Part shown: positions 27,469-36,846 of the stretch, in pieces
Numbering within the stretch: position 1 is the first letter of the stretch
Layout: each line of letters opens with the position of its first letter
DNA from: an uncultured Paracoccaceae bacterium
Lineage (GTDB): Bacteria > Pseudomonadota > Alphaproteobacteria > Rhodobacterales > Rhodobacteraceae
Assembly (NCBI GenBank): GCA_947495295.1
Contig: CANLYJ010000006.1
Span: 62,001-126,000 of the forward strand
Reading direction: 5' to 3'
DNA: 64,000 nucleotides
The notes under the pieces: generated by a model
The model's input: only the letters and a program-made list of their open reading frames with translations
The model's database searches: none
What the model was told of the DNA's origin: nothing
Translations under genes and position numbers: made by a program

Positions 27469-28074
27469 ATGTCCCTGATCGGCCCCATCCTCAGCCTGCT
27501 ACTATTTGCTAAGATCGTGCAATTGGTGCGGCGTGAACCACCCCATTGGGCACAAACGCTGTCGCTTATCGTACCTGCGGGCGTCATGGTCATTATTGCC
27601 CTGCCATCGGTCTTTCTTGACACAGGCTATGCTAATGACAGCCTGTGGACACTTGGCTGGGGCGGAAGGCTTGGCGTCATAGCGATCAGCAGTTTGGGCC
27701 TGATCGCCGTGTTTGGTGTGATTGCCGTGAAAAGCAAAAGAATGGCCCGACTGCCCGGATTGCTTGCGGTCCCACTGGATATTATCGCGGGTTTGTTGAT
27801 CTACGGTGTCGCTTTCTGGCTCTCACCGCAGCTGTTCTACAGTTTCTACCAGATCATCTTTCCCGATTTGCCGGCGCAGATCGTGATCAAATCACCGCTT
27901 GATCAGGACCGGTTGCGGACAATCATCATCCCGGCACAAGGTGGGTCGCTCGCCGATCACCTGGCCGGGGTCGGGTTCTGGGCGGTCATCCCTTTCACCC
28001 TTTGGCTGCATGCAAGACGGAAAAGCCAGCAACTGTATTCGTCAGGCAACCTTCGCATGTCCAAAGATGACTGA
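27469..28074 (+). CDS. Hypothetical membrane protein
   Basis: About 201 residues from ATG at 27469, with around five hydrophobic segments (SLIGPILSLLLFAKIVQLV, LSLIVPAGVMVIIALPSVFL, LGVIAISSLGLIAVFGVIAV, PLDIIAGLLIYGVAFWL, HLAGVGFWAVIPFTLWL) and a short basic C-tail. The family is not recognised. The frame is open further upstream, but the start-proximal part would overlap the divergent CAT-like gene. No clear ribosome binding site. Confidence 0.55.
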   Translation: MSLIGPILSLLLFAKIVQLVRREPPHWAQTLSLIVPAGVMVIIALPSVFLDTGYANDSLWTLGWGGRLGVIAISSLGLIAVFGVIAVKSKRMARLPGLLAVPLDIIAGLLIYGVAFWLSPQLFYSFYQIIFPDLPAQIVIKSPLDQDRLRTIIIPAQGGSLADHLAGVGFWAVIPFTLWLHARRKSQQLYSSGNLRMSKDD

Positions 28075-28636
28075 TGTTAACCAAACACTTCCGGCTGGGT
28101 GCAACCGCTGTGACCTCCCAGTCGTGCCGGTCTCAGGCCAGCGGCTCTTGATTCGAGGATTCGCCCCGCATGGGCCCGTTCATGCATGAGCAGCACCACC
28201 GTATCGAAAATTTCACATTTCGAATGCCGAGAAATTTCAAGAGAAATTCGGGCATCGAAAACCGCTGCCAGATCCCGGTTACTCATCACAACTCGTCTTC
28301 CAAAACAAATAAATATTTTTATAATTCAAATACTTATCGTAATCATCAAACAATATCAAACCAACCTAGTGACATCCCCGGATCAACCATGCACAACCAA
28401 AAAGCGAACCCGCGCGACGTTTGGACACGCGGATTGACGAAACTTATCGTTTGGACCAGCGCCATATTTTAGTTAGGACAAAGTAGTGTCTGATCGCCTC
28501 ATTAAGCGCATAAAGCTTCGGCAGACTATGGGGGTCAGTCTGTGTTGCCCATGTGGCGAAAGTATTATTATTGTTTGCAAAATCAAATATTTACGTATTT
28601 TGTGAACATGACGAGTGAATAAATTGGAGAATGAGT
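28075..28636. other. AT-rich intergenic region, 0.56 kb
   Basis: No convincing gene. From about 28190 the composition turns markedly AT-rich. At 28577-28601 there is a small inverted repeat (CAAAAT ... ATTTTG) that may be part of the promoter/operator of the PstS-OmpA gene. TAGTGTCTGATCG at about 28485-28497 resembles the TTAGTGTCTCA(T/A)CG motif found twice in the stress region, with mismatches. Confidence 0.5.
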
Positions 28637-30229
28637 ATGGCATCTGCAAAATTCGGACAAAACCGAAATATGGTGTCGGCCATTGCGCTTTGCGCGACAA
28701 TGCTCTTTCCAGCAAACGCCTTGGCGGACGAGGTTGTCCTGAAATCTGCGGACGGTACTGTAAACCTCGTCGGTGAATTTATCGAATTCAAGGACAACAA
28801 CTATGTGATCCGCACCGATTTGGGTGATCTGCGCATCTCGGCAACGCGGGTCCGTTGCGAAGGTGACGCCTGCCCGACCTCGGCCGCAACCGAAGCTGAC
28901 GTGATAATCGCAGGCTCGCAATCCGTGGGCGTTGGTGTGATGCCCTTGTTGATGTCCGGTTATGGGGCCTTCCTCGGCGCTGAGGTCACCGTCAGCTCGA
29001 CCGCAGTTGAAGACGAGATTCTTGCAGATGTGGTGGGCGAAGAAGGTTTTGGCGATCCGATCGGATCTTATCTGGTCAGCTCTACCGGCTCCATTGATGC
29101 TTTCCGCAAGCTGCTGAACCGGACCGCCCAGATCGGCATGTCATCGCGGCGCATCCGACCTGACGAGGCGCGCGCGCTGCGCGATGATGGCGCAGGCAAC
29201 ATGATCGCACCGACAAATGAACATATCTTTGCGGTCGATGCGCTTGTAGTGATCACCCACCCTGATAACCCCGTTGATGAACTGACAACCGACCAGTTGC
29301 GCGACATCTATAGTGGCGCAATCACCAATTGGTCCGAGGTCGGTGGCAATGACGCAGCAATCGCCGTTTATGGCCGCGCCGACGGCACCGGCACCCGCGC
29401 CATTTTCGAAGAACGCCTTTACGGGGAAGACGTGCCAGCCGCGCCACGCAACATGAAAATCGCGGAAAACAGCACCGAAATGGCCGCTTCTGTGAACGCC
29501 GACGCCAATGGGATCGGTTTTGTCGGCTACGCCTTCCAAAGGGGGGCCAAGCCGCTGACCCTGATCAATGAATGCGGGCTGCGGATGACCCCTGACGCGT
29601 TTTCCGCCCGGACCGAAGAATACGCCCTGCAGCGGTTTCTCTACCTCTATAACCGGACCGATACGCTGGACGACAAAGGCGCGGATTTCGTCGCCTATGT
29701 CACCTCCGATGCGGCCGACTCCGTCATCAACAAGGCGGGCTTCATTGATCTGGGTATCGCGCGGCAGCAACAGACAGCCGACAGTGCCCGCGCCCGGCAA
29801 CTGACCAACGCGAATGTCGATGCGTTCGAGGCTGGCGTGATGCGCGAAATGCTGACGCGGATGGAAAGCTACGACCGGCTCTCTGCCACCTTCCGGTTCC
29901 GCACAGGCTCATCAACGCTGGACACGCGCGGGTTGCTGAACCTTGAACGTCTGGCAGACTATCTGGAAAGCGCGCCAGCGGGCACAAAGGTCATGATGGT
30001 CGGCTTCACCGATGACGTGGGCGCATTCGAAAGCAACCGGGCATTGTCGGTCGGACGGGCACAGCAGGTGCTGGACACGCTTCAGAGTTTCGCTGGCGAC
30101 CGCCTGGCAGGGATCGATTTTGAAACCACCGGCTTTGGCGAAGTGGCCCCATCGGCCTGCAACAGCACCGAAGACGGGCGCGGGATCAACCGGCGCGTCG
30201 AAATCTGGATCGAGTCTGTAAACGGCTAG
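28637..30229 (+). CDS. PstS-like phosphate-binding domain fused to OmpA-like domain
   Basis: About 530 residues. A signal peptide ends near PANALAD. A small domain of about 70 residues comes first (VVLKSADGTVNLVGEFIEFK). A PBP-like (PstS family) ligand-binding domain follows from about 95 to 365 (IIAGSQSVGVG, IGMSSRRIRPDE, LRDIYSGAITNWSEVGG, YGRADGTGTRAIFEE). A C-terminal OmpA-type peptidoglycan-binding domain spans about 410-530 (MMVGFTDDVGAFESNRALSV, GRGINRRVEIWIES). ATG at 28637 has GGAG at proper spacing; ATG at 28631 is too close to it. No transporter genes are adjacent, so it may be a cell-wall-tethered phosphate sensor or scavenger. Confidence 0.85.
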   Translation: MASAKFGQNRNMVSAIALCATMLFPANALADEVVLKSADGTVNLVGEFIEFKDNNYVIRTDLGDLRISATRVRCEGDACPTSAATEADVIIAGSQSVGVGVMPLLMSGYGAFLGAEVTVSSTAVEDEILADVVGEEGFGDPIGSYLVSSTGSIDAFRKLLNRTAQIGMSSRRIRPDEARALRDDGAGNMIAPTNEHIFAVDALVVITHPDNPVDELTTDQLRDIYSGAITNWSEVGGNDAAIAVYGRADGTGTRAIFEERLYGEDVPAAPRNMKIAENSTEMAASVNADANGIGFVGYAFQRGAKPLTLINECGLRMTPDAFSARTEEYALQRFLYLYNRTDTLDDKGADFVAYVTSDAADSVINKAGFIDLGIARQQQTADSARARQLTNANVDAFEAGVMREMLTRMESYDRLSATFRFRTGSSTLDTRGLLNLERLADYLESAPAGTKVMMVGFTDDVGAFESNRALSVGRAQQVLDTLQSFAGDRLAGIDFETTGFGEVAPSACNSTEDGRGINRRVEIWIESVNG

Positions 30230-30311
30230 GCCCGCATTCACCACAGCGATTGCCCCCGCTGCCGCGTTCCGCTAACGAAGAACCAATTCTTAGCAGTGCG
30301 GAGCAGCGCCC

Positions 30312-31967
30312 ATGGCCAGCAATCAATTCGTCTATTTCATGGACGGCGTGTCCAAAACCTATCCTGGCGGCAAAAAGGTGTTCGAAAACATCCGCCTGAA
30401 CTTCCTGCCCGGTGTGAAAATCGGCGTGGTTGGGGTCAACGGCACCGGTAAATCCACGCTCATGCGGATCATGGCCGGGCAAGACAAGGAATTCCAGGGC
30501 GAGGCTTGGGCCGCCGAAGGTGCGCGCGTCGGCTATCTGCCACAGGAACCCGAACTCGACCCAAAACTGACCGTGCGCGAAAACGTCATGCTGGGCGTGG
30601 CCGATAAAAAGGCGATCCTTGATCGCTATAACGAAGTCGCCATGAACTATTCCGAAGAAACCGCCGACGAGATGGCGCAGCTGCAGGATGAGATCGACAG
30701 CCAGAACCTGTGGGACCTCGACGCGCAGATCGACATCAGCATGGAGGCGCTGCGCTGCCCCCCCGACGATGCGGACGTCACAACCCTTTCCGGCGGCGAA
30801 AAGCGGCGCGTTGCCCTCTGTCAACTGCTGCTCGACGCGCCCGACATGCTGCTGCTTGACGAACCGACAAACCACCTCGACGCTGAAACCATCGCATGGC
30901 TGCAACAGCACCTGATCGACTACAAAGGCACGATCCTGATCGTCACCCACGACCGGTATTTCCTTGATGCGATCACCGGCTGGATTCTGGAACTCGACCG
31001 CGGGTCAGGCATCCCACATGAAGGCAACTATTCCAGCTGGTTGGAGGCGAAAGCCAAGCGTCTGGAAAAAGAAGCCAAGGAAGACAAATCCAAACAACGC
31101 ACCCTCGCTCGCGAATTGGAATGGATGCAGCAAGGCGCGAAAGCACGGCAAGCCAAATCCAAGGCCCGGATCGCGTCTTATAATGAAATGGCCAACCAAT
31201 CCGAAAAGGAAAAGGTCGGGCGGGCCCAGATCATCATTCCCAACGGGCCGCGCCTTGGCTCCAAGGTGATCGAGGTTGAAAGCCTCAAAAAGGCGATGGG
31301 CGATAAGCTTCTGATCGAAGGTCTGTCATTCGACTTGCCCCCGGGCGGCATCGTTGGGGTGATCGGGCCGAACGGTGCGGGTAAATCCACGCTGTTCTCC
31401 ATGCTGACCGGGCAGGCAGAACCGGACGAAGGCACGGTGGAATACGGCGACACAGTGAAACTATCCTATGTCGACCAATCGCGCGACGCGCTGAACCCTG
31501 ACACGACCGTCTGGGAAGAAATCAGCGGCGGGGCCGAGATCATCGAATTGGGCGACGCATCAATGAACTCGCGCGCTTACTGCTCTGCCTTCAATTTCAA
31601 AGGCGGGGACCAGCAGAAAAAGGTCGGGCTTCTGTCTGGTGGTGAACGCAACCGGGTCCATATGGCCAAACTGCTGAAATCCGGCGGCAACGTCCTGTTG
31701 CTCGACGAGCCGACCAACGACCTTGACGTCGAAACGCTGCGGGCCTTGGAAGACGCACTGGTCAGCTTTGCAGGCTGCGCCGTGGTCATCAGCCACGACC
31801 GTTTCTTCCTCGACCGGATCTGCACGCATATCCTGGCCTTCGAAGGCGACGCGCATGTGGAATGGTTCCAAGGCGCGTTCACCGATTACGAAGAAGACAA
31901 AAAACGGCGACTCGGTGCCGACGCATTGGAACCCAAACGGATGAAGCACAAGAAATTCGTGCGTTAA
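30312..31967 (+). CDS. ettA: Energy-dependent translational throttle protein EttA (ABC-F)
   Basis: A 551-residue soluble ABC-F protein with two ATPase domains in tandem: Walker A GVNGTGKST and GPNGAGKST, signatures LSGGEKRRVA and LSGGERNRV, and Walker B LLLDEPTNHLD and LLLDEPTNDLD. The P-site tRNA interaction linker lies around residues 240-300 (rich in K/E/R). It binds the ribosomal E site and couples initiation to ATP/ADP level in characterised homologues. Length and LDEPTNHLD/LDEPTNDLD pairing match EttA. Monocistronic, followed by a hairpin. Confidence 0.95.
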   Translation: MASNQFVYFMDGVSKTYPGGKKVFENIRLNFLPGVKIGVVGVNGTGKSTLMRIMAGQDKEFQGEAWAAEGARVGYLPQEPELDPKLTVRENVMLGVADKKAILDRYNEVAMNYSEETADEMAQLQDEIDSQNLWDLDAQIDISMEALRCPPDDADVTTLSGGEKRRVALCQLLLDAPDMLLLDEPTNHLDAETIAWLQQHLIDYKGTILIVTHDRYFLDAITGWILELDRGSGIPHEGNYSSWLEAKAKRLEKEAKEDKSKQRTLARELEWMQQGAKARQAKSKARIASYNEMANQSEKEKVGRAQIIIPNGPRLGSKVIEVESLKKAMGDKLLIEGLSFDLPPGGIVGVIGPNGAGKSTLFSMLTGQAEPDEGTVEYGDTVKLSYVDQSRDALNPDTTVWEEISGGAEIIELGDASMNSRAYCSAFNFKGGDQQKKVGLLSGGERNRVHMAKLLKSGGNVLLLDEPTNDLDVETLRALEDALVSFAGCAVVISHDRFFLDRICTHILAFEGDAHVEWFQGAFTDYEEDKKRRLGADALEPKRMKHKKFVR

Positions 31968-31978
31968 TCCAAGTCAAT

Positions 31979-32012
31979 ACAACCATGCGGGGCATCTGCG
32001 CCGCGTGGTTGT
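31979..32012 (+). terminator. Hairpin downstream of ettA
   Basis: A 12-bp stem (ACAACCATGCGG with CCGCGTGGTTGT, one G-T pair) and 10-nt loop, 12 bp after the ettA stop. It lacks a long T-run. Confidence 0.6.
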
Positions 32013-32177
32013 TGATCATCGGGGTAATTCGGCAACATCCGGCATCCTTTGCCACCTCTTCCGTGCCTCGGGTTGCAGCGACGTCAGCGTCCGCTACACA
32101 TGACGGGCTGTTGGGGGGCAGCAATCATCAATGCGGCCATCCCACTTTGACGAGTAGGTGTTTTGAAAGGCTGCGAC

Positions 32178-32792
32178 ATGATGAAACAATCCCTTTTAGC
32201 AACAGTTGCCATCATCTGCGCAGGGGCGGCGTCTGCCCAATCCGCCTGGGATGGACCTTATGCTGGATTGGCCTTTTCAACATTCTCCGGGGAAAGTGCA
32301 TATGATTATGATCCGGTCCTGAAATACGATCTGAAAGGGACCATGGTTGGCGGATTTGCCGGATATAACATGTCCTTCAACAAGTTTGTTCTGGGTGGCG
32401 AGGTCGCATTCTCAACCGGTGATGTTTTCGAACAGGGCTTTGAAGACAGATACCTCTACTCCACAATGATCGATGTAAAGGCACGGCTGGGCTATGATGC
32501 GGGGCAGTTTATGCCCTACGGGTTGATTGGCATATCCTATGGCAATTTCGAAGTCGAAGATGATGAATTGTTCATCAGTGGTTCAGAAGAACTGATCCTG
32601 CGCGACTTTGAAGATCAGGAAAGCAGCATCTTGACCGGGGTGGGTGTGGCGTTCGCCGTCAGTGACCAAATTCAGCTAAGTGCCGAATTGGTGACGCGCC
32701 AGTTCGAGTTCGACTTTGCCGCAATCACGCTCTTGCCGGATATGGACGGCACAGTCACAAGCCTGTCACTGCGCGCCGCCTATAGTTTTTGA
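32178..32792 (+). CDS. Outer-membrane beta-barrel protein
   Basis: A 204-residue protein with signal peptide MMKQSLLATVAIICAGAASA, alternating strands (GGFAGYNMSFNKFVLGGEVA, AVSDQIQLSAELVTRQFEF) and a terminal aromatic (SLRAAYSF). It resembles the small surface barrel at 6044-6595 in fold and motif (GGFAGYN), so the two may be distant paralogues. ATG at 32178 is preferred; AAAGG lies 7 nt upstream. Confidence 0.78.
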   Translation: MMKQSLLATVAIICAGAASAQSAWDGPYAGLAFSTFSGESAYDYDPVLKYDLKGTMVGGFAGYNMSFNKFVLGGEVAFSTGDVFEQGFEDRYLYSTMIDVKARLGYDAGQFMPYGLIGISYGNFEVEDDELFISGSEELILRDFEDQESSILTGVGVAFAVSDQIQLSAELVTRQFEFDFAAITLLPDMDGTVTSLSLRAAYSF

Positions 32793-32998
32793 TCTTTGAT
32801 CGGGCGAAACCCGCCGGATGGGTGAATCGCGACACAACCCGTTGTTTTTGCAGCGACAACAATCCCGGCGATATCGGCAAACCCTGCGCAAGATGAATGG
32901 CTGTTAACCATAACTGCGCAGAATCTGCACAAGCTTCCCTCATTTTCGCCAACTTTGGCGGGCAATCATGGTGTCAGGATAAGATGAGAGACTGACCA

Positions 32999-33193
32999 AT
33001 GGCCGCAATCCCAATGCTAATCGGAAGTATCGCCGCACTTCTCGCGGCTGTCCTGTCATACACCCTGATGGGTATGAACACAGGACAAGCAGCGATCATG
33101 TATTTCGTTGTGGGTTCTGCCGTATTCCTTATGGCATTTGCCTGGTCTCGTATCCCTTTCCGACCCGCAAACGCGATTTCACTTTCCAAGTGA
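32999..33193 (+). CDS. Small two-helix membrane protein
   Basis: 64 residues with two hydrophobic helices (MLIGSIAALLAAVLSYTLMG and IMYFVVGSAVFLMAFAW) and a short polar tail. Family not recognised. It is followed by a bidirectional hairpin. The clear membrane topology and isolated position favour a real gene; the ribosome binding site is weak. Confidence 0.5.
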   Translation: MAAIPMLIGSIAALLAAVLSYTLMGMNTGQAAIMYFVVGSAVFLMAFAWSRIPFRPANAISLSK

Positions 33194-33201
33194 ATCGTAA
33201 C

Positions 33202-33261
33202 TGACATCCTGACGGTGGCGCGTCGAACTCACCCAACCCCACGCGTCACCGACAGATGTCA
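33202..33261. terminator. Long imperfect bidirectional hairpin
   Basis: About 21-bp stem (TGACATC...GCGCGT at 33202-33223 against ACGCGTCACCGACAGATGTCA at 33241-33261) with three mismatches/bulges. It sits between the small membrane protein and the convergent BrnA-like gene, overlapping the latter's stop. Confidence 0.6.
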
Positions 33262-33660
33262 GCCGACGGTCGATCCAAAACCCAGCGGCGCCTCACCGCG
33301 CGCCATACGCTTATCGTCATCATCGTTCAGCTTTTTCATCTGGGCATAAAGCATCTCTTCGCTCCGCAAGGCATCGCCGATTTTCATATTGGCCCATAGC
33401 GCCAGAATGCGACTGATCCGCGCTTGATAGCCCGGCCCCATCGCGCGATAAAACTTCGCCACGCTGTCATCCAGCCGCAGGGTTATCTTTGTTTTCGGCT
33501 CATCAATATCCAGATCATGTTCCAGCGTATGCCAGGCCTCTGGCACTTTCTCGCGCAATTGGAGCGACACATCACTGTCGCGCAGCATTTCTTCGTTCAA
33601 AAATCGGATCATGCCCTGCCGGGCGATCCGTTCAGCCTTGGTCATCCGGGGCATTGGCAT
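33259..33660 (-). CDS. BrnA-like antitoxin, orphan
   Basis: A 133-residue protein whose C-terminal half has the BrnA ribbon-helix-helix pattern (TKITLRLDDSVAKFYRAMGP, followed by GYQARISRILALWANMKI). The N-terminal 60 residues are acidic/helical. No BrnT-like toxin frame is adjacent on either side, so it is a solitary member. It could be a stand-alone repressor or an immunity remnant. Confidence 0.72.
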   Translation of the reverse strand: MPMPRMTKAERIARQGMIRFLNEEMLRDSDVSLQLREKVPEAWHTLEHDLDIDEPKTKITLRLDDSVAKFYRAMGPGYQARISRILALWANMKIGDALRSEEMLYAQMKKLNDDDDKRMARGEAPLGFGSTVG

Positions 33661-33719
33661 CTCCTTTGGCGACAGATTGCCAGTACCGGGTTAACAGGGT
33701 GGGAACCGACCGTGCGAAA

Positions 33720-33779
33720 GGGTCCGACGCTTTGCCGACGTGTCGCCGACGCTTTGCCGACGTGTCGCCGACGCTTTGC
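33720..33779 (+). repeat. 22-bp tandem repeat (2.6 copies), dispersed family member A
   Basis: Unit CCGACGCTTTGCCGACGTGTCG begins at 33724, 33746 and 33768. The first 42 bp (33720-33761) recur in inverted orientation at 45119-45160 with about three mismatches. Confidence 0.85.
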
Positions 33780-33827
33780 AGACCGCCCATTTCGACAGAA
33801 AATCTTCTAATAAATTCAAACACATGA

Positions 33828-33859
33828 AAACTAATTTGTTAATACTAAGATTTTAGTTT
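33828..33859 (+). promoter_or_regulatory. Operator candidate upstream of glpV
   Basis: Inverted repeat AAACTAA-N18-TTAGTTT, partly overlapping a TTGACA -35-like hexamer at 33858-33863. A TATAAT occurs at 33913-33918 but is too distant to pair with it. It may bind a DeoR/GlpR-type repressor, which is not encoded here. Confidence 0.35.
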
Positions 33860-33936
33860 GACAAAATACCCGGACTGGACCCAAGTTAAGGCAGTCGGCG
33901 AAAACCGGCTCATATAATCTCAAGGGAGGAGACAAG

Positions 33937-35673
33937 ATGCGTAAGTATCTGCTCTCCGCAGCAGCAATGACAGCGCTGTTTGCGGGGTCCACTACCGTTA
34001 TGGCTGATGAAGCCGCAGCGCAGCGGTGGATTGATCAGGAATTCCAGCCATCGACATTGTCAAAAGACGAACAGCTGGCCGAAATGCAATGGTTCATCAG
34101 CGCCGCCGAGCCCTATTCGGGCATGGAAATCAACGTGTTGTCCGAAGGCATTCCAACCCATTCCTACGAATCTGAAGTGCTGACAAAAGCATTCGAGGAA
34201 ATCACCGGCATCAAGGTAAATCACCAGATTCTTGGCGAAGGCGAGGTCGTGCAGGCGGTGCAAACCCAAATGCAGACCAACCGGAACCTCTATGACGGCT
34301 ATGTCAACGACAGTGACCTGATCGGCACGCACTCGCGGCTGCAGCAGGCCTATAACCTGACAGAGCAGATGGCCGGTGACTGGGCCGCAACCACGTCGCC
34401 AACGCTTGATCTACAGGACTTCATGGGCATTCAATTCACAACGGGTCCCGACGGCAACCTCTATCAGCTGCCAGATCAGCAATTCGCAAACCTCTACTGG
34501 TTCCGCAAAGACTGGTTCGACCGCGAAGATCTGCAAGCAGCGTTCAAGGAAAAATACGGCTATGACCTTGGTGTACCCGTAAACTGGTCCGCTTATGAGG
34601 ATATTGCAGAATTCTTCAGCGAGGACGTCAAAGAGATTGATGGCGTCGAAATCTACGGTCACATGGATTACGGCAAGCGTGCGCCTGATCTTGGCTGGCG
34701 GATGACCGATGCGTGGCTTTCAATGGCCGGTGCCGGGTCTGTGGGTGAGCCGAACGGTGTGCCGATTGACGAATGGGGCATCCGCATGGAAGCGGGAACC
34801 TGTAACCCTGTGGGTGCGTCCGTGTCCCGCGGCGGTGCTGCAAACGGCCCGGCGGCGGTTTATGCGATCCGCAAATGGGATGAATGGCTGCGCAAATACG
34901 CGCCTCCCGGTGCGGCGTCATATGACTTCTATCAGTCACTGCCAGCGCTTGCCCAAGGTAACGTCGCACAGCAGATCTTTTGGTACACAGCCTTCACCGC
35001 CGACATGGTTGCCCCGCAATCCGCAGGCAACAACACCGTGGACGAAGAAGGCACACCCTTGTGGCGGATGGCCCCATCCCCGCATGGCCCATATTGGGAA
35101 GAAGGTCAGAAGGTTGGCTATCAGGATGTGGGGTCCTGGACCTTCCTGAACTCCACACCGGCCGATCGGGCGCAGGCTGCATGGCTCTATGCACAATTCG
35201 TGGTTTCCAAGACCGTGGATGTCAAAAAATCACATGTTGGGCTGACCTTCATCCGCGACAGCACCGTGAACCATGAATCGTTCAGCGAACGCGCACCGCA
35301 ATTGGGTGGTCTGGTGGAATTCTACCGCTCACCTGATCGGGTGGCTTGGTCGCCAACCGGTATCAACGTGCCTGACTACCCAAAGCTGGCGCAGATCTGG
35401 TGGCAGCAGATTGGTGACGTGAACTCTGGCGCGTTTACGCCGCAGGAAGCCATGGATCGTCTGGCTGAAGAAATGGACATCACCATGGGCCGGATGCAGC
35501 AGGCTGATGAGGCTGCCAATGTCTATGGCGGTTGTGGTCCACGTCTGAATGAAGAGCGCGAAGCGGAATACTGGTTCGCCAACGGTGGTGCCAAGCCACC
35601 GCTGGAGAATGAGAAGCCACAGGGCGAGACCGTCAACTATGACGAACTCGTTGCCCGCTGGGCCTCTGAGTAA
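33937..35673 (+). CDS. glpV: Glycerol ABC transporter solute-binding protein
   Basis: A 578-residue periplasmic binding protein, longer than usual family 1 SBPs, as expected for GlpV. Signal peptide ends at TTVMADE. The N-terminal mature region AAAQRWIDQEFQPSTLSKDE, followed by QLAEMQWFISAAEPY, is typical. Two cysteine-containing stretches occur (EAGTCNPVG, YGGCGPRL). GGGAGGAG ribosome binding site. Function rests mainly on the following glpSTPQU genes, including the diagnostic small GlpU. Confidence 0.83.
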   Translation: MRKYLLSAAAMTALFAGSTTVMADEAAAQRWIDQEFQPSTLSKDEQLAEMQWFISAAEPYSGMEINVLSEGIPTHSYESEVLTKAFEEITGIKVNHQILGEGEVVQAVQTQMQTNRNLYDGYVNDSDLIGTHSRLQQAYNLTEQMAGDWAATTSPTLDLQDFMGIQFTTGPDGNLYQLPDQQFANLYWFRKDWFDREDLQAAFKEKYGYDLGVPVNWSAYEDIAEFFSEDVKEIDGVEIYGHMDYGKRAPDLGWRMTDAWLSMAGAGSVGEPNGVPIDEWGIRMEAGTCNPVGASVSRGGAANGPAAVYAIRKWDEWLRKYAPPGAASYDFYQSLPALAQGNVAQQIFWYTAFTADMVAPQSAGNNTVDEEGTPLWRMAPSPHGPYWEEGQKVGYQDVGSWTFLNSTPADRAQAAWLYAQFVVSKTVDVKKSHVGLTFIRDSTVNHESFSERAPQLGGLVEFYRSPDRVAWSPTGINVPDYPKLAQIWWQQIGDVNSGAFTPQEAMDRLAEEMDITMGRMQQADEAANVYGGCGPRLNEEREAEYWFANGGAKPPLENEKPQGETVNYDELVARWASE

Positions 35674-35718
35674 GGTTCTCCCTGTCGGGGCGGCTTTCGG
35701 GCCGTGCCGACACTTGGT

Positions 35719-35737
35719 CGGGGCGCCTGTCGCCCCG
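35719..35737 (+). repeat. Intercistronic hairpin glpV-glpS
   Basis: Perfect 7-bp GC stem CGGGGCG/CGCCCCG with 5-nt loop, located 46 bp after the glpV stop. It probably protects the glpV message or attenuates downstream expression. Confidence 0.55.
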
Positions 35738-35772
35738 GCCACTTCAAAAACAAGCGTCACGCAGGGCAGCAG

Positions 35773-36846
35773 ATGACCATCGCACTTCATAACATTTCCA
35801 AAGTGGTCGCAGGCCAGACCCATATCAAACCGACATCGGTCGTGTTTGAAACCGGTCATTTCAATGTCTTGCTGGGTGAAACCGGGGCTGGCAAAACATC
35901 GCTGATCAAACTGATGGCAGGCCTTGATCCGATGGCCACGGGCACGATCGAGATTGACGGACAAGACGTCACCAAGCTTACCACGCAAAAGCGCAATATC
36001 AGCCTGGTCCACCAGTTTTTCGTCAATTACCCTCATATGACCGTCTTCGATAACATCGCCTCCCCCTTAAAGGTTGCAGGCATGGCTAAGTCTGAAATTC
36101 AAGGCCGCGTGGAAGAAGCGGCAGACATTCTGCAACTGCGCCCCATGCTGCACCGCCGCCCACACGAACTGTCAGGCGGGCAGCAACAACGCACGGCACT
36201 GGCCCGCGCGATTGCCAAGGAAAGCCGTGCTGTGTTCCTCGATGAACCGCTGGCGAACCTCGACTACAAACTGCGCGAGGAATTGCGTGAACAGCTTCCC
36301 GAGCTTTTTGCAGGACGTGGGGCCGTTGTCGTCTATGCCACGTCAGAGCCTGAAGAGGCGCTGCTACTGGGCGGTGCCACTGCCCTGATGGATGACGGCA
36401 ATGTCGTGCAATTCGGACCCACGGCCGAAATTTACCGCAGACCACAAACGCTGATGGCGGCCAAGGTTTTCTCGGACCCGCCGATCAATGTGGCTAAGGT
36501 CACCAAACAGGGCAGCACCCTGACCATGGGGCAAAGTGCCAGCTGGGATGCGGCCAAGATGAACGACGCGCCTGACGGCACCTATCACATCGCCGTGCGG
36601 CCCCATCACGTCACCCCAATGCCCACCCCCGCCAACACGGTCGCCTTGAATGGCAAAGTGTTGGTGACGGAACTCAGCGGGTCCGAAAGCAGTGCCCATT
36701 TTGCGATGCCAGACGCTGACTGGGTATCGCTGGCCCATGGGGTACATCCCTATCAGGTGGGTGAGGATCATCCATTCTATCTTGATCCATCCGCCTGCCT
36801 TCTATTCGCCGAAGACGGCCAGATCGTTGCCGGAGGTGGCGCATAA
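35773..36846 (+). CDS. glpS: Glycerol ABC transporter ATP-binding protein GlpS
   Basis: A 357-residue ATPase from ATG 35773 (upstream frame is not coding). It has Walker A GETGAGKT (35-42), canonical signature LSGGQ (133-137) and Walker B VFLDEP. The H-loop is ATSEPEEA, with Ser191 where the catalytic histidine normally sits. The C-terminal TOBE-like part is present. It therefore has a good signature but a defective own catalytic site. It is coupled by a 1-nt overlap to glpT, with which it should form a heterodimer. Confidence 0.85.
   Translation: MTIALHNISKVVAGQTHIKPTSVVFETGHFNVLLGETGAGKTSLIKLMAGLDPMATGTIEIDGQDVTKLTTQKRNISLVHQFFVNYPHMTVFDNIASPLKVAGMAKSEIQGRVEEAADILQLRPMLHRRPHELSGGQQQRTALARAIAKESRAVFLDEPLANLDYKLREELREQLPELFAGRGAVVVYATSEPEEALLLGGATALMDDGNVVQFGPTAEIYRRPQTLMAAKVFSDPPINVAKVTKQGSTLTMGQSASWDAAKMNDAPDGTYHIAVRPHHVTPMPTPANTVALNGKVLVTELSGSESSAHFAMPDADWVSLAHGVHPYQVGEDHPFYLDPSACLLFAEDGQIVAGGGA

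Noticed and set aside
28077..28289. Minus-strand 70-residue frame in the AT-rich spacer
   Set aside because: Composition shifts within it and no start signal or domain is visible.
33720..33779. CRISPR-like array
   Set aside because: The 22-bp units are directly contiguous with no unique spacers, and there are no cas genes.
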